This document shows positions 48,253-57,581 of a DNA stretch of 64,000 nucleotides, in pieces. Numbering within the stretch: position 1 is the first letter of the stretch; the number at the start of each line of letters is the position of its first letter. A model generated the notes under the pieces. That model saw only the letters and a list, made by a program, of their open reading frames with translations, ran no database searches and was not told where the DNA came from. The position numbers and the translations under genes are program-made. The stretch comes from Bradyrhizobium sp. BR 10289 (GTDB taxonomy: Bacteria > Pseudomonadota > Alphaproteobacteria > Rhizobiales > Xanthobacteraceae), in the NCBI RefSeq assembly GCF_019455385.1, contig NZ_JACOFR010000003.1, positions 423,098 through 487,097 of the forward strand, written 5' to 3'.

Positions 48253-48684
48253 TCACTTCATATTCGCGATCGCGTGCAGCGCCGCGATGTAGCCAAACGG
48301 CCCCAGCCCGCAGATCACACCGGTCGCCACGAACGAGATCTTCGAGTGGCGGTGATATTCGTCGCGGGCGTGGATGTTGGAGATGTGGACCTCCAGCACC
48401 GGGCCTTCGAACGTCTTGATCGCGTCCATGATCGAGACCGAGGTGAAGGAGAGCCCGGCCGGATTGATGACGATCGCGTCGGCATCCTGCCGCGCCGACT
48501 GGATCAGATCGACCAGCACGCCCTCATGGTTCGACTGATGGAAGACGAGCTTGAGCCCGAGCTTTGCGGCGATCTCCTCACAGCTCGCATTCACCTGGTC
48601 GAGCGTCGTGGTGCCGTAGATGTGTGGCTCGCGGATGCCGAGCATATTGAGGTTGGGACCGTTGAGGATCATCACGCGCTTCAT
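48253..48684 (-). CDS. aroQ: Type II 3-dehydroquinate dehydratase, variant active site
   Basis: 143 residues, the flavodoxin-like dodecameric dehydroquinase. NGPNLNMLGIREPHIYGTTT holds the catalytic Arg18/Tyr23 pair; the second His block is EVHISNIHAR (His100), and RHS and GLGPFGY close the site. The segment normally reading N-x-x-x-x-T-H-T-S here is INPAGLSFTS: Phe80 replaces the substrate-contacting His. It is the last gene of the TRAP transporter operon (19 bases after dctM). Transport plus dehydroquinase suggests catabolism of a quinate- or shikimate-like acid, or a shifted substrate. Both are inference. Confidence 0.85.
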   Translation of the reverse strand: MKRVMILNGPNLNMLGIREPHIYGTTTLDQVNASCEEIAAKLGLKLVFHQSNHEGVLVDLIQSARQDADAIVINPAGLSFTSVSIMDAIKTFEGPVLEVHISNIHARDEYHRHSKISFVATGVICGLGPFGYIAALHAIANMK

Positions 48685-48703
48685 GGTCGGGTCCTTCCGG
48701 GAG

Positions 48704-49984
48704 TTAGCCGCCGAACCATTTTGCAGGTCCGGTGACGAGAACAGGAAACAGCGTCAGCAAGGCTAGCACGACAAGCTGGGCGATCATGAACGGCCAGACG
48801 CCGCGGATCAGGTCGTCCATCGAGACGCGCGAGACGCCGGCAACCACGTTGAGCACGACGCCGACCGGCGGCGTGATCAGGCCGATCGCATTGTTGATGA
48901 TGAAGAGCACGCCGAAATAGACGGGGTCGATGCCGGCCTGCTTGACAACAGGCATCAGGATCGGGGTCAGGATCAAGATCGTCGGCGTCATGTCGAGCGC
49001 TGTGCCGACGATCACGACGATGATCATCAGGACCAGGGTCAGGATGGTCTTGTTGCCGGCGAACGGCTGCACCAGCGCGACGATCTGGTCGGAGATCTCG
49101 GCGACGGTGATCAGCCAGGACGACACCAGCGCCGCCGCGACGAGGAACATCACGACGGCCGTGGTCTGCGCCGTCGAGACCAATAGCCCCGGCAATTGCG
49201 ATGGCTTGAGCTCGCGATAGACGCCCATCGCCACCACAAGCGAATAGACCGCGACCACGACGGCGGCCTCCGTCGGCGTGAAAATGCCGAAGCGCAGGCC
49301 GAAGATGATGATCATCGGCAACATCAGGGCCCAGAAGCCGTCGATCAGCGCGCGCCAGATCTCGGCAAGACTCTTGCGCGGCAGCCGCGCCGGGTTCTCC
49401 TTGCGCACTACCCACCACCAGGCCAAGCACAGGCCGACGCCGAGCAGCAGGCCCGGCACGATGCCGGCGAGGAACAGTTTCGAGATCGAGACGTTGGCGG
49501 CGACGCCGAAGATGACGAAACCGATCGAGGGCGGAATCACCGGCGCGATGATGCCGCCGGCCGCAACGAGACCAGCCGCGCTGGCGCGGTTATGGCCGGC
49601 GGCTGCCATCATCGGCACCAGCAGCGCGCCAAGCGCAGCGGCATCCGCGACGGCCGACCCCGACAGCGATGCCAGGATGCAGGACGTCAGGATCGCGACA
49701 TAGCCGAGCCCGCCGCGGAAATGGCCGACCAATGCGATCGCGAAATTGAGAATGCGGCGCGCCAGTCCGCCGGTGTTCATGACCTCGCCGGCGAGGATGA
49801 AGAACGGCACCGCCATCAGCGGGAAGGAATCGACGCCGTTGATGACGTTCTGCGCGATGATCTGGGAATCGAACATCGCCAGATACGTCATCAGCGCGAT
49901 GCCGCAGATGATCAGCGCGAACGCGATCGGCATCCCGATCGCCATGGCGCCCAGCAGCGAGAACGTGAAGACGGCGACGGTCAT
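48704..49984 (-). CDS. TRAP transporter large permease (DctM-like)
   Basis: 426 residues with about twelve membrane segments. DctM-family blocks include NGVDSFPLMAVPFFILAGEVMNTGGLARRI and VIPPSIGFVIFG. It carries a carboxylate across the inner membrane with a sodium gradient. Its ATG overlaps the DctQ stop (ATGA). It lies in the leftward operon dctP, dctQ, dctM, aroQ. Confidence 0.93.
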   Translation of the reverse strand: MTVAVFTFSLLGAMAIGMPIAFALIICGIALMTYLAMFDSQIIAQNVINGVDSFPLMAVPFFILAGEVMNTGGLARRILNFAIALVGHFRGGLGYVAILTSCILASLSGSAVADAAALGALLVPMMAAAGHNRASAAGLVAAGGIIAPVIPPSIGFVIFGVAANVSISKLFLAGIVPGLLLGVGLCLAWWWVVRKENPARLPRKSLAEIWRALIDGFWALMLPMIIIFGLRFGIFTPTEAAVVVAVYSLVVAMGVYRELKPSQLPGLLVSTAQTTAVVMFLVAAALVSSWLITVAEISDQIVALVQPFAGNKTILTLVLMIIVVIVGTALDMTPTILILTPILMPVVKQAGIDPVYFGVLFIINNAIGLITPPVGVVLNVVAGVSRVSMDDLIRGVWPFMIAQLVVLALLTLFPVLVTGPAKWFGG

Positions 49985-50529
49985 GCCTGCTGCTTTCCGC
50001 TCGCGGCTTCAGCAGAATGCGCAAGTTCCTCGGACTCGCTGATGGCGATGAGATCGGCGTCGGCAATCTGCCCGATCATCAGCCGGTAAAGCTCATGGCC
50101 GATGATCGCGCAGGAGGAGGCACCGAACACGATACCGGCGGCATAGAACAGGCCGACCGAGAGTCCCGAGGCCGGGGCAACCGTGTCCCAGTTCAACACC
50201 GTCTGCTTCCATGATCCCTCCGTCAGCAGCACGGAGGCATAGAGCATCAGCGCGTGGCTGAGGCCGTAACAGACCTTGCGGCCGAACGGCGGCAACACTT
50301 TCACGAGACTGTCGACGCCGAGATGAGCGTGCTCCTTCATGCCGATGACCGCGCCCAGAAACACCATCCAGACGAACAGCCAGCGCGACAGCTCCTCCGA
50401 GATCGCGATGCCGGAGTTGAAGCCGTAGCGCAGCACGACATTGCCGAACACCAGCACAACCATGGCGGCGAGCAGCACGGCGATGACGGCGCGGAGCAGC
50501 CAGAAATAGGCATCGACGATCGTTTTCAT
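49981..50529 (-). CDS. TRAP transporter small permease (DctQ-like)
   Basis: 182 residues with four membrane segments. ISEELSRWLFVWMVFLGAVIGMKEHAHLGVD is the DctQ family core. It supports the large permease. It is coupled to dctM by a four-base overlap and follows dctP by 12 bases. Confidence 0.92.
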   Translation of the reverse strand: MKTIVDAYFWLLRAVIAVLLAAMVVLVFGNVVLRYGFNSGIAISEELSRWLFVWMVFLGAVIGMKEHAHLGVDSLVKVLPPFGRKVCYGLSHALMLYASVLLTEGSWKQTVLNWDTVAPASGLSVGLFYAAGIVFGASSCAIIGHELYRLMIGQIADADLIAISESEELAHSAEAASGKQQA

Positions 50530-50541
50530 GGTGTCCGGCGC

Positions 50542-51570
50542 TCAGGGCTTTTGCGCGTGGACGCGATCGAGCTCGCTGTTGAACAGCTTGACGATGGCCG
50601 GGTCGTATTCGGCCGAGAACTTTTCCGCAATTGGCTTCGTCTTCTCGCGCATGCGATCGAGCTCGACGGGCGCGATCTCGTTGACCGCCATGCCCTTCGC
50701 CTTGAGCTCGTCGATCGCGGCCTTGGCCTGCTCGCGGCTCACCTTGCGCTGGTAGTCGCGCGCCTCGATGGCGGCGTCCTGCAGGATCTTCTGCTCGTCG
50801 GGCGAGAGCCCGTCCCAGAACTTCTTGCTGATCAGGATGATGTTGGTCGAATAAGTGTGGTTGGTGACACTGAGATATTTCTGCACCTCGAAAAACTTGT
50901 TCGACAGGATCACCGAGAACGGATTCTCCTGCCCGTCGACGGTGCCGGTCTCCAGCGCGCTGTAGAGCTCCGAAAAGCTCATCGGCACCGGGTTGGCGTT
51001 GAAGGCCTTGAAGGTCTCCAGATACACGGGGTTCGGGATCACCCGGATCTTGATGCCGCCGAGGTCTTCGCCCTTGGTGATGGCGCGCTTGCTGTTGGTG
51101 ACGTTGCGGAAGCCGAGATCCCAATAAGCGAGACCGACCAGCCCCTTCTCCGGCAGCTTTGCCAGCAGCGCCGCGCCGAGCGGACCGTCGAGCAAGGCAT
51201 CGGCCTGCTGCGGCGTCGAGACGATGAAGGGGAAATCGATCAGGCCGAAATCCTTGACGATGCCGACCAACGACGTCGTCGCCGGCGACTGCATCTCCTG
51301 GGTACCGGCACGCAGCGCCGATTGCTGCTGCATCTCGCTGCCGAGCTGATTGGCCGGATATTCGCGCACCTTGATCTTGCCGCCACTCTTGGCCGCGACG
51401 ATCTCGGCGAACTTTTGCACGCCCTTGCTGACGGGGTGGTCGGTGTTGTTGAGGTGCCCCCACCGGATGGTGCGCTCCTGAATGGCCTGGGCCGAAACCG
51501 GTCCCACCACGCCAATGGCGATCGCACCAACCGCCGCCACCCAAGCCAGACCTTTGAACCGAACCCGCAT
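50542..51570 (-). CDS. TRAP transporter substrate-binding protein (DctP-like)
   Basis: 342 residues with a signal peptide ending VSAQA. The family core is GGIKIRVIPNPVYLETFKAFNANPVPMSFSELYSALETGTVDGQEN, whose Arg contacts the ligand carboxylate. It delivers a carboxylic acid to DctQM. It is the first gene of the operon and is divergent from the GntR regulator. The downstream dehydroquinase hints at a quinate-like acid. Confidence 0.92.
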   Translation of the reverse strand: MRVRFKGLAWVAAVGAIAIGVVGPVSAQAIQERTIRWGHLNNTDHPVSKGVQKFAEIVAAKSGGKIKVREYPANQLGSEMQQQSALRAGTQEMQSPATTSLVGIVKDFGLIDFPFIVSTPQQADALLDGPLGAALLAKLPEKGLVGLAYWDLGFRNVTNSKRAITKGEDLGGIKIRVIPNPVYLETFKAFNANPVPMSFSELYSALETGTVDGQENPFSVILSNKFFEVQKYLSVTNHTYSTNIILISKKFWDGLSPDEQKILQDAAIEARDYQRKVSREQAKAAIDELKAKGMAVNEIAPVELDRMREKTKPIAEKFSAEYDPAIVKLFNSELDRVHAQKP

Positions 51571-51727
51571 CGCGCCCTCCCTGATGACCTTCGTTCTTGG
51601 GGAGCGAAGGTGTTGTATGACGTATTATAAATCAACCTATATTTTCTATTTTGTCTGGTAATATAAGAAACGCTTGATAAAGTTGCGAAATTTGGCAATA
51701 CGCGGGTTTAAAGCGCTAGGATGAGGC
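51571..51727. other. AT-rich divergent control region between dctP and gntR
   Basis: From about 51615 to 51690 the sequence is markedly AT-rich (ATTATAAATCAACCTATATT, then GGTAATATAAGAAA), in contrast to its surroundings. It must hold both promoters and the GntR site. I could not single out a convincing dyad. Confidence 0.5.
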
Positions 51728-52456
51728 ATGGACATCTCTCCCGACACGACCGCCGAGACGGTGGGCGACAGCGCCTACCGCCGCATCCGCACCGACCTGA
51801 TCTTCGGCAAGCTGACGCCCGGTCAGAAGCTGAAGCTCGAGCGGATGAGCAGCGCCTACGGCACCAGCATCTCGACGCTGCGCGAGACGCTGAACCGGCT
51901 GTGTTCGGAAGGGTTCGTCGTCGCCGAAGGCCAGCGCGGCTTCGAGGTGGCGCCGATCTCGGCGACCGAATTCCAGGAGATCGCCGAGCTACGCGAGCTG
52001 CTCGAAGGCCACATGATCGAGAAGTCGTTCGCCACCGGCGATCTCGATTGGGAGGCGCATATCGTCTCCGCGCATCACAAGCTCGCGGCAATGGAGCGGA
52101 TGCTGCTGTCAGGCGAGCGATCCGACGCCGAGAGCTGGAAACAGTGCGATTTCCAGTTTCATCGCGCGCTCGTCGCGGCCTGCGGCTCGAAGGTGCTGCT
52201 CGATGCGCATGCAGCTGTCTATGACCGCTATCTGCGCTACCAGATGATCGCGGTCGTCTTCCGCGGGGAGATGGCGGCGGCCGAGCATCGCGAGCTGAAG
52301 GAGCTGGCGCTGAAGCGCGATGCCAAGGGCGCGAACAAGGTGCTGCATACCCACATCCATGATTGCGTGGCGCATGCCTTGCGCAATTCGGATTGGTTAA
52401 AGCCTCTCGTCAAGGACACGCGCGCCGAGCCGCGCAGGAAGGCCAAGGCCGGCTAG
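51728..52456 (+). CDS. GntR-family regulator, FCD (FadR-like) subfamily
   Basis: 242 residues. The N-terminal winged helix reads AYRRIRTDLIFGKLTPGQKL...ERMSSAYGTSISTLRETLNRLCSEGFV. The all-helical FCD ligand domain has the expected metal-ligand pattern in FHRALVAACGSK and AEHRELKELALKRD...HTHIHD. FCD regulators bind carboxylic acids, fitting control of the divergent TRAP / dehydroquinase operon. The ATG at 51728 follows a GGATGAGGC stretch. Confidence 0.88.
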   Translation: MDISPDTTAETVGDSAYRRIRTDLIFGKLTPGQKLKLERMSSAYGTSISTLRETLNRLCSEGFVVAEGQRGFEVAPISATEFQEIAELRELLEGHMIEKSFATGDLDWEAHIVSAHHKLAAMERMLLSGERSDAESWKQCDFQFHRALVAACGSKVLLDAHAAVYDRYLRYQMIAVVFRGEMAAAEHRELKELALKRDAKGANKVLHTHIHDCVAHALRNSDWLKPLVKDTRAEPRRKAKAG

Positions 52457-52500
52457 GCGCGCGGAGACGCATGGTGCAGAGCAACATGACCTCTCGCGCG

Positions 52501-52520
52501 AACTTGATCGGGATCAAGTT
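52501..52520. promoter_or_regulatory. FixK/Fnr-type box upstream of hemA
   Basis: AACTTGATCGGGATCAAGTT is a 20-base dyad around two central bases and holds TTGAT-N4-ATCAA at 52504-52517. Its centre, 52510.5, is about 41.5 bases before a start near 52552, with a CATTTT -10-like segment at 52539-52544. This position fits class II activation of hemA. In Bradyrhizobium japonicum hemA is known to be induced under oxygen limitation. Confidence 0.8.
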
Positions 52521-52651
52521 TCAATTCGCACGATAGGGCATTTTGCCCAGACGCCCCACAGGGCCAAATGTGGGATAGCGCATAGACATTGGAGCTGGAA
52601 AAGCTCTAAGGATATGCACCCTTTTGGTCAGTTCCGTCTCAGGTTGCGCCG

Positions 52652-53881
52652 ATGGATTACAGCCAGTTCTTCAATTCCGCCCTCGATCGTCTCCACACTG
52701 AGCGGCGCTACCGCGTGTTCGCCGATCTGGAACGCATCGCCGGCCGGTTCCCGCATGCGCTCTGGCACTCGCCCAAGGGCAAGCGCGACGTCGTGATCTG
52801 GTGCTCCAACGATTACCTCGGCATGGGCCAGCACCCCAAGGTGGTCGGCGCCATGGTCGAGACCGCGACGCGCGTCGGCACCGGCGCAGGCGGCACCCGC
52901 AACATCGCCGGCACGCATCATCCGCTGGTGCAGCTTGAGGCCGAGCTCGCGGATCTCCACGGCAAGGAAGCCGCGCTGCTGTTCACCTCGGGCTATGTCT
53001 CGAACCAGACCGGCATCGCGACCATCGCGAAGCTGATTCCGAACTGCCTCATCCTGTCGGACGAACTCAACCACAATTCGATGATCGAAGGCATTCGCCA
53101 GTCCGGCTGCGAGCGCCAGGTGTTCCGTCACAACGACCTCACCGATCTCGAAGCGCTGCTGAAGGCCGCCGGTCCCAGCCGGCCGAAGCTGATCGCCTGC
53201 GAGAGCCTCTACTCCATGGACGGCGACGTCGCGCCGCTCGCAAAAATCTGCGATCTCGCCGAAAAATATGGCGCGATGACCTATGTCGACGAGGTCCACG
53301 CCGTCGGTATGTACGGCCCGCGCGGCGGCGGCATTGCCGAGCGTGACGGCGTCATGCATCGCATCGACATTCTCGAAGGCACGCTGGCGAAGGCGTTCGG
53401 CTGCCTCGGCGGCTACATCGCCGCCAACGGCCAGATCATCGACGCCGTGCGCTCCTACGCGCCGGGCTTCATCTTCACCACCGCGCTGCCGCCGGCGATC
53501 TGCTCGGCCGCGACCGCCGCGATCAAGCACCTGAAGACCTCGAGCTGGGAGCGCGAGCGCCACCAGGACCGTGCAGCACGCGTCAAGGCGATCCTCAACG
53601 CCGCGGGCCTTCCGGTGATGTCGAGCGACACCCACATCGTGCCGCTGTTCATCGGCGATGCCGAGAAGTGCAAGCAGGCCTCCGACCTGCTGCTCGAAGA
53701 GCACGGCATCTACATCCAGCCGATCAACTATCCGACGGTGGCCAAGGGTACCGAGCGCCTGCGCATCACTCCCTCGCCCTATCACGACGACGGCCTGATC
53801 GATCAGCTCGCTGAAGCCCTGCTGCAAGTGTGGGACCGGCTCGGCCTGCCGCTGCGCGAGAAGTCGCTGGCGGCGGAGTAG
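52652..53881 (+). CDS. hemA: 5-aminolevulinate synthase
   Basis: 409 residues, cytoplasmic, pyridoxal-phosphate dependent. It condenses glycine and succinyl-CoA to 5-aminolevulinate, the first step of heme synthesis in alphaproteobacteria. Family blocks: [61 protein letters not shown], and the cofactor lysine in [15 protein letters not shown] (about residue 246). The length is as expected. The long 5' leader follows a FixK/Fnr box, so oxygen control of heme supply is likely. Confidence 0.97.
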   Translation: MDYSQFFNSALDRLHTERRYRVFADLERIAGRFPHALWHSPKGKRDVVIWCSNDYLGMGQHPKVVGAMVETATRVGTGAGGTRNIAGTHHPLVQLEAELADLHGKEAALLFTSGYVSNQTGIATIAKLIPNCLILSDELNHNSMIEGIRQSGCERQVFRHNDLTDLEALLKAAGPSRPKLIACESLYSMDGDVAPLAKICDLAEKYGAMTYVDEVHAVGMYGPRGGGIAERDGVMHRIDILEGTLAKAFGCLGGYIAANGQIIDAVRSYAPGFIFTTALPPAICSAATAAIKHLKTSSWERERHQDRAARVKAILNAAGLPVMSSDTHIVPLFIGDAEKCKQASDLLLEEHGIYIQPINYPTVAKGTERLRITPSPYHDDGLIDQLAEALLQVWDRLGLPLREKSLAAE

Positions 53882-53891
53882 GTTTTCTTCG

Positions 53892-53915
53892 CCTCTTCCC
53901 GCTTGCGGGGAGAGG
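53892..53915. repeat. Partial family A hairpin after hemA
   Basis: CCTCTTCCCGCTTGCGGGGA plus GAGG forms a hairpin eleven bases after the hemA stop, with the same CCGCTTGCGGGGAGAGG core as at 48204. It may stabilise or end the hemA transcript before the kinase gene. Confidence 0.65.
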
Positions 53916-54066
53916 GAGAGCGGGCAGCTCATCCTGCACCTTAACGACAACCCCAGTTCCCGCTCCCGTACGGCATTTCGCTGTCGCGTCCTCTCGTCCA
54001 ACGCGCTAGATTTGCTCGGAAAATGAGGCCCGGCGCCGCCAGCGCCCAGGGAGAAGCACGCTCGCC

Positions 54067-57000
54067 ATGCTGCACGATTGGGGCGTGATCGCCGCCGCCT
54101 TCGGCTATATCGGCTTCCTGTTCCTGGTGGCGAGCCATGGCGACCGCCGCTCACTGGCCCAGGCCGGCCGCGCGTCCGGGCTGATCTATCCGCTGTCGCT
54201 GGCGATCTACTGCACCTCCTGGACCTTCTTCGGCTCGGTCGGCTTTGCGACGCGGACCTCGACCGACTTCCTGGCGATCTATGTCGGCCCGATCCTGATG
54301 ATCGGCCTCGGTGCCGGTGTCTTGCGCCGGGTGATCCAGCTTGCCAAGGCCCACAACATCACCTCGATCGCCGACTTCATCGGCGCGCGCTACGGCAAGA
54401 GCCAGGCGGTGGCGGCAACCGTGGCGCTGATCGCGATCATCGGCTCGGTGCCCTATATCGCGCTCCAGCTCAAAGCCGTCGCCTCCTCGCTCGCGACCAT
54501 CCTGAGCGAGGACCAGGCCTTCTCCCACATCCCGATCGTCGGCGACATGGCGCTGATGGTGACGCTGGCGATGGCGGCCTTCGCCGTGCTGTTCGGCACA
54601 AGGCAGACCGACGCCACCGAGCATCAGCACGGATTGATGCTGGCGGTCGCAACCGAATCCATCGTCAAGCTGGTCGCCTTCCTCACCGCCGGCATCTTCG
54701 TCACCTTCTGGATGTTCTCGCCGCATGAGTTGATCGAGCGCGCGATGAAGACGCCGGAGGCGGTGCGCGCCATCGAATACGCGCCGTCGATCGGCAACTT
54801 CCTCACCATGACGCTGCTGTCGCTGTGCGCAATCATGCTGCTGCCGCGCCAGTTCCATGTCAGCGTCGTCGAGAATTCCTCGGACGCCGAGGTCAGCCGC
54901 GCGCGCTGGCTGTTCCCGCTCTATCTCGTCGCCATCAATGTGTTCGTGATTCCGATCGCGCTCGCCGGCCTCGTCAGCTTCCCGTTCGGTGCCGCCGATC
55001 CCGACATGTATGTGCTGGCACTGCCGATGGAGGGCGGCGCGGATTTGATCAGCGTCGCCGTCTTCGTCGGCGGGCTGTCGGCGGCGACCGCGATGGTGAT
55101 CGTCGAATGCGTCGCGCTGTCGATCATGGTCTCGAACGATCTCGTGGTGCCCTTGGTGCTGCAACGACGGCCGGAGGGACGCCCTGGCGGCGCTGATTTC
55201 AGCGACTTCCTGCTGCGCTCGCGGCGCCTTGCGATCTTCGCCATCATGGTGATGGCCTATTTCTACTATCGCGCGCTTGGCAACACCCAGCTCGCGGCGA
55301 TCGGCCTGCTCTCCTTCGCCGCCATCGCCCAGCTCGCACCGAGCTTCTTCGGCGGACTTTTGTGGCGACGCGCGACCGCGCGCGGGGCCATCGGCGGCAT
55401 GCTGGTCGGCTTTGCGGTCTGGCTCTACACGCTGTTTATTCCGAGCTTCATGGACTCGTCGACGGCGGGCATCCTGCTGCTCCAGCATGGCCCGTTCGGG
55501 ATCGAGGCGCTGCGGCCGCAGGCGCTGTTCGGCGCCGATCTGCCGCCGCTGATGCATGGCGTGATCTGGTCGCTGTCGCTCAACATCCTCACCTATGTGT
55601 TGCTGTCGCTGGCGCGACAGCCGTCGTCGATCGAGTTGGTGCAGGCGGACCTGTTCGTGCCCAACACGCTGGCGCCGATCGCCCCGAGCTTCCGCCGCTG
55701 GCGCACCACCGTCACGGTGCAGGACATCCAGGCCACCGTCGCGCAATATCTCGGGCCCGACCGCGCCCGGCATTCGTTCGAGGCCTTCTCGGCAAGGCGC
55801 AATGTGCGGCTCGAGCCCGCCGCGCCCGCCGATTTCGAACTGCTGCAGCACGCCGAGCACCTGATCGCCTCCTCGATCGGAGCTGCGTCCTCGCGCCTCG
55901 TGATGTCGCTGCTGCTGCGCAAGCGCACGGTCTCCGCGAAAGCCGCGCTCAAGCTGCTCGACGATTCCCATGCGGCGCTGCATTTCAACCGCGAAATCCT
56001 CCAGACCGCGCTCAACCATGTGCGCCAGGGCATCGCGGTGTTCGACGCCGACCTGCACCTGATCTGCTCCAACCGGCAGTTCGGCGACCTCCTCAACGTC
56101 CCCCCGCACTTCATCCAGTTCGGCACGCCACTGCGCGAGATCCTGGAATTCATGGACGTCAGCAACCCCGCCGATCCGGTCGAGCGCGAGGCCCTTCTGG
56201 AGCGGCGGCTGGCCGCCTACACCACCGACAGCGAGCCCTATCTCGAACGCTTGCCGGAACGGCACATGGTGATCGAGATCCTGACCAACCGCATGCCGGG
56301 CGGCGGCTTCGTCATCACCTTCACCGACGTCACGCCGACATTCGAGGCGGCCGAAGCGCTGGAGCGCGCCAATGCGACGCTGGAAAAGCGCGTGCGCGAC
56401 CGCACCGAGGAGCTGACGCGGCTGAACTCGGAGCTGGCGCTGGCCAAGAGCACGGCGGAGGATGCCAGCATCTCCAAGACGCGCTTCCTCGCGGCCGCCA
56501 GCCACGACATCCTACAGCCGCTGAACGCGGCGCGGCTCTATGTCACGAGCCTCGTCGAGCGCCAGCACAATGGCGAGGAGACGCGGCTGGTCGAGAACAT
56601 CGACGAGTCGCTGCAGGCCATCGAGGAGATCCTCGGCGCGCTGCTCGACATCTCCCGGCTCGACGCCGGCGCGATGGCGACCTCGATCTCGAGCTTCAAG
56701 ATGGCGGACCTGATGCGCTCGCTGGAGATCGAGTTCGCGCCGATCGCGCGCGCCAAGGGCCTCGACCTCACCTTCGTGCCCTGCTCGCTCCCGGTCGAGT
56801 CCGACCGCCTGCTGCTGCGGCGCCTGCTGCAGAATCTGATCTCCAACGCGATCAAATACACCCCGCGCGGCCGCGTGCTGGTCGGCTGCCGCCGCCAGGG
56901 CCCTTCGCTCAAGATCTGCGTCTACGACACCGGCGTCGGCATCCCGCCGGTCAAGCGCGGCGAGATCTTCAAGGAATTCCACCGGCTCGAGCAGGGCGCG

Positions 57001-57576
57001 CGGATCGCGCGCGGCCTCGGCCTTGGCCTCTCCATCGTCGAGCGTCTGGCGCGCGTGCTCAACCACGGCATCGCCATCGATGCCAATGCGAGCCGCGGCT
57101 CCGTGTTCTCGGTCACGGTGCCGACGGCGAAGGCGATCACCCTCACCGCCGCCGTCACCAGCGCGACGCCGCTGGCGCGGACGCCGATCGCGGGCGCGCT
57201 GATCGTCTGCATCGAGAACGATGCGGCGATCCTCGACGGCATGCGCACGCTGCTGAAGGCGTGGGACGCCGAGGTGATCGCGGTCGCCGACCCCGAGGGC
57301 GCGATCGCCGCGATCGAGGCGGCAGGCCGCAGGGTCACCGGCCTCCTGGTCGATTATCATCTCGACCGCGGCAACGGCGTCGCCGCGATCCGCGAGATCC
57401 GCCGCCGCTTCGGCGATTCGATCCCGGCGATCCTGATCACCGCCGATCGCAGCCCCGCCGTGCAAGTGGCCGCGCGTGACGAAAAAATCGCGGTGCTCAA
57501 CAAGCCGGTGAAGCCGGCCTCGCTGCGCGCCCTGCTCGGACAGTGGCGCACGCAGCAGATGGTTGCGGCGGAATAG
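54067..57576 (+). CDS. Hybrid histidine kinase with N-terminal sodium/solute symporter domain
   Basis: 1169 residues. Residues 1 to about 490 are an SSF-type transporter domain of about 13 membrane helices (GDRRSLAQAGRASGLIYPLSLA; ITSIADFIGARYGKSQAVA), as in CbrA. A PAS domain lies at about 640-760 (GIAVFDADLHLICSNRQFGDLL), then a coiled coil (ATLEKRVRDRTEELTRLNSE). The HisKA box AAASHDILQPLNAARL with its His is near 812, the ATPase domain near 915-1020 (NLISNAIKYTPRG), and a receiver near 1043-1165 (LLVDYHLDRGNG, acceptor Asp near 1095). The solute sensed and the output partner are unknown. Its 3' end is five bases from the convergent SDR gene. Confidence 0.92.
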   Translation: MLHDWGVIAAAFGYIGFLFLVASHGDRRSLAQAGRASGLIYPLSLAIYCTSWTFFGSVGFATRTSTDFLAIYVGPILMIGLGAGVLRRVIQLAKAHNITSIADFIGARYGKSQAVAATVALIAIIGSVPYIALQLKAVASSLATILSEDQAFSHIPIVGDMALMVTLAMAAFAVLFGTRQTDATEHQHGLMLAVATESIVKLVAFLTAGIFVTFWMFSPHELIERAMKTPEAVRAIEYAPSIGNFLTMTLLSLCAIMLLPRQFHVSVVENSSDAEVSRARWLFPLYLVAINVFVIPIALAGLVSFPFGAADPDMYVLALPMEGGADLISVAVFVGGLSAATAMVIVECVALSIMVSNDLVVPLVLQRRPEGRPGGADFSDFLLRSRRLAIFAIMVMAYFYYRALGNTQLAAIGLLSFAAIAQLAPSFFGGLLWRRATARGAIGGMLVGFAVWLYTLFIPSFMDSSTAGILLLQHGPFGIEALRPQALFGADLPPLMHGVIWSLSLNILTYVLLSLARQPSSIELVQADLFVPNTLAPIAPSFRRWRTTVTVQDIQATVAQYLGPDRARHSFEAFSARRNVRLEPAAPADFELLQHAEHLIASSIGAASSRLVMSLLLRKRTVSAKAALKLLDDSHAALHFNREILQTALNHVRQGIAVFDADLHLICSNRQFGDLLNVPPHFIQFGTPLREILEFMDVSNPADPVEREALLERRLAAYTTDSEPYLERLPERHMVIEILTNRMPGGGFVITFTDVTPTFEAAEALERANATLEKRVRDRTEELTRLNSELALAKSTAEDASISKTRFLAAASHDILQPLNAARLYVTSLVERQHNGEETRLVENIDESLQAIEEILGALLDISRLDAGAMATSISSFKMADLMRSLEIEFAPIARAKGLDLTFVPCSLPVESDRLLLRRLLQNLISNAIKYTPRGRVLVGCRRQGPSLKICVYDTGVGIPPVKRGEIFKEFHRLEQGARIARGLGLGLSIVERLARVLNHGIAIDANASRGSVFSVTVPTAKAITLTAAVTSATPLARTPIAGALIVCIENDAAILDGMRTLLKAWDAEVIAVADPEGAIAAIEAAGRRVTGLLVDYHLDRGNGVAAIREIRRRFGDSIPAILITADRSPAVQVAARDEKIAVLNKPVKPASLRALLGQWRTQQMVAAE

Positions 57577-57581
57577 GACGG

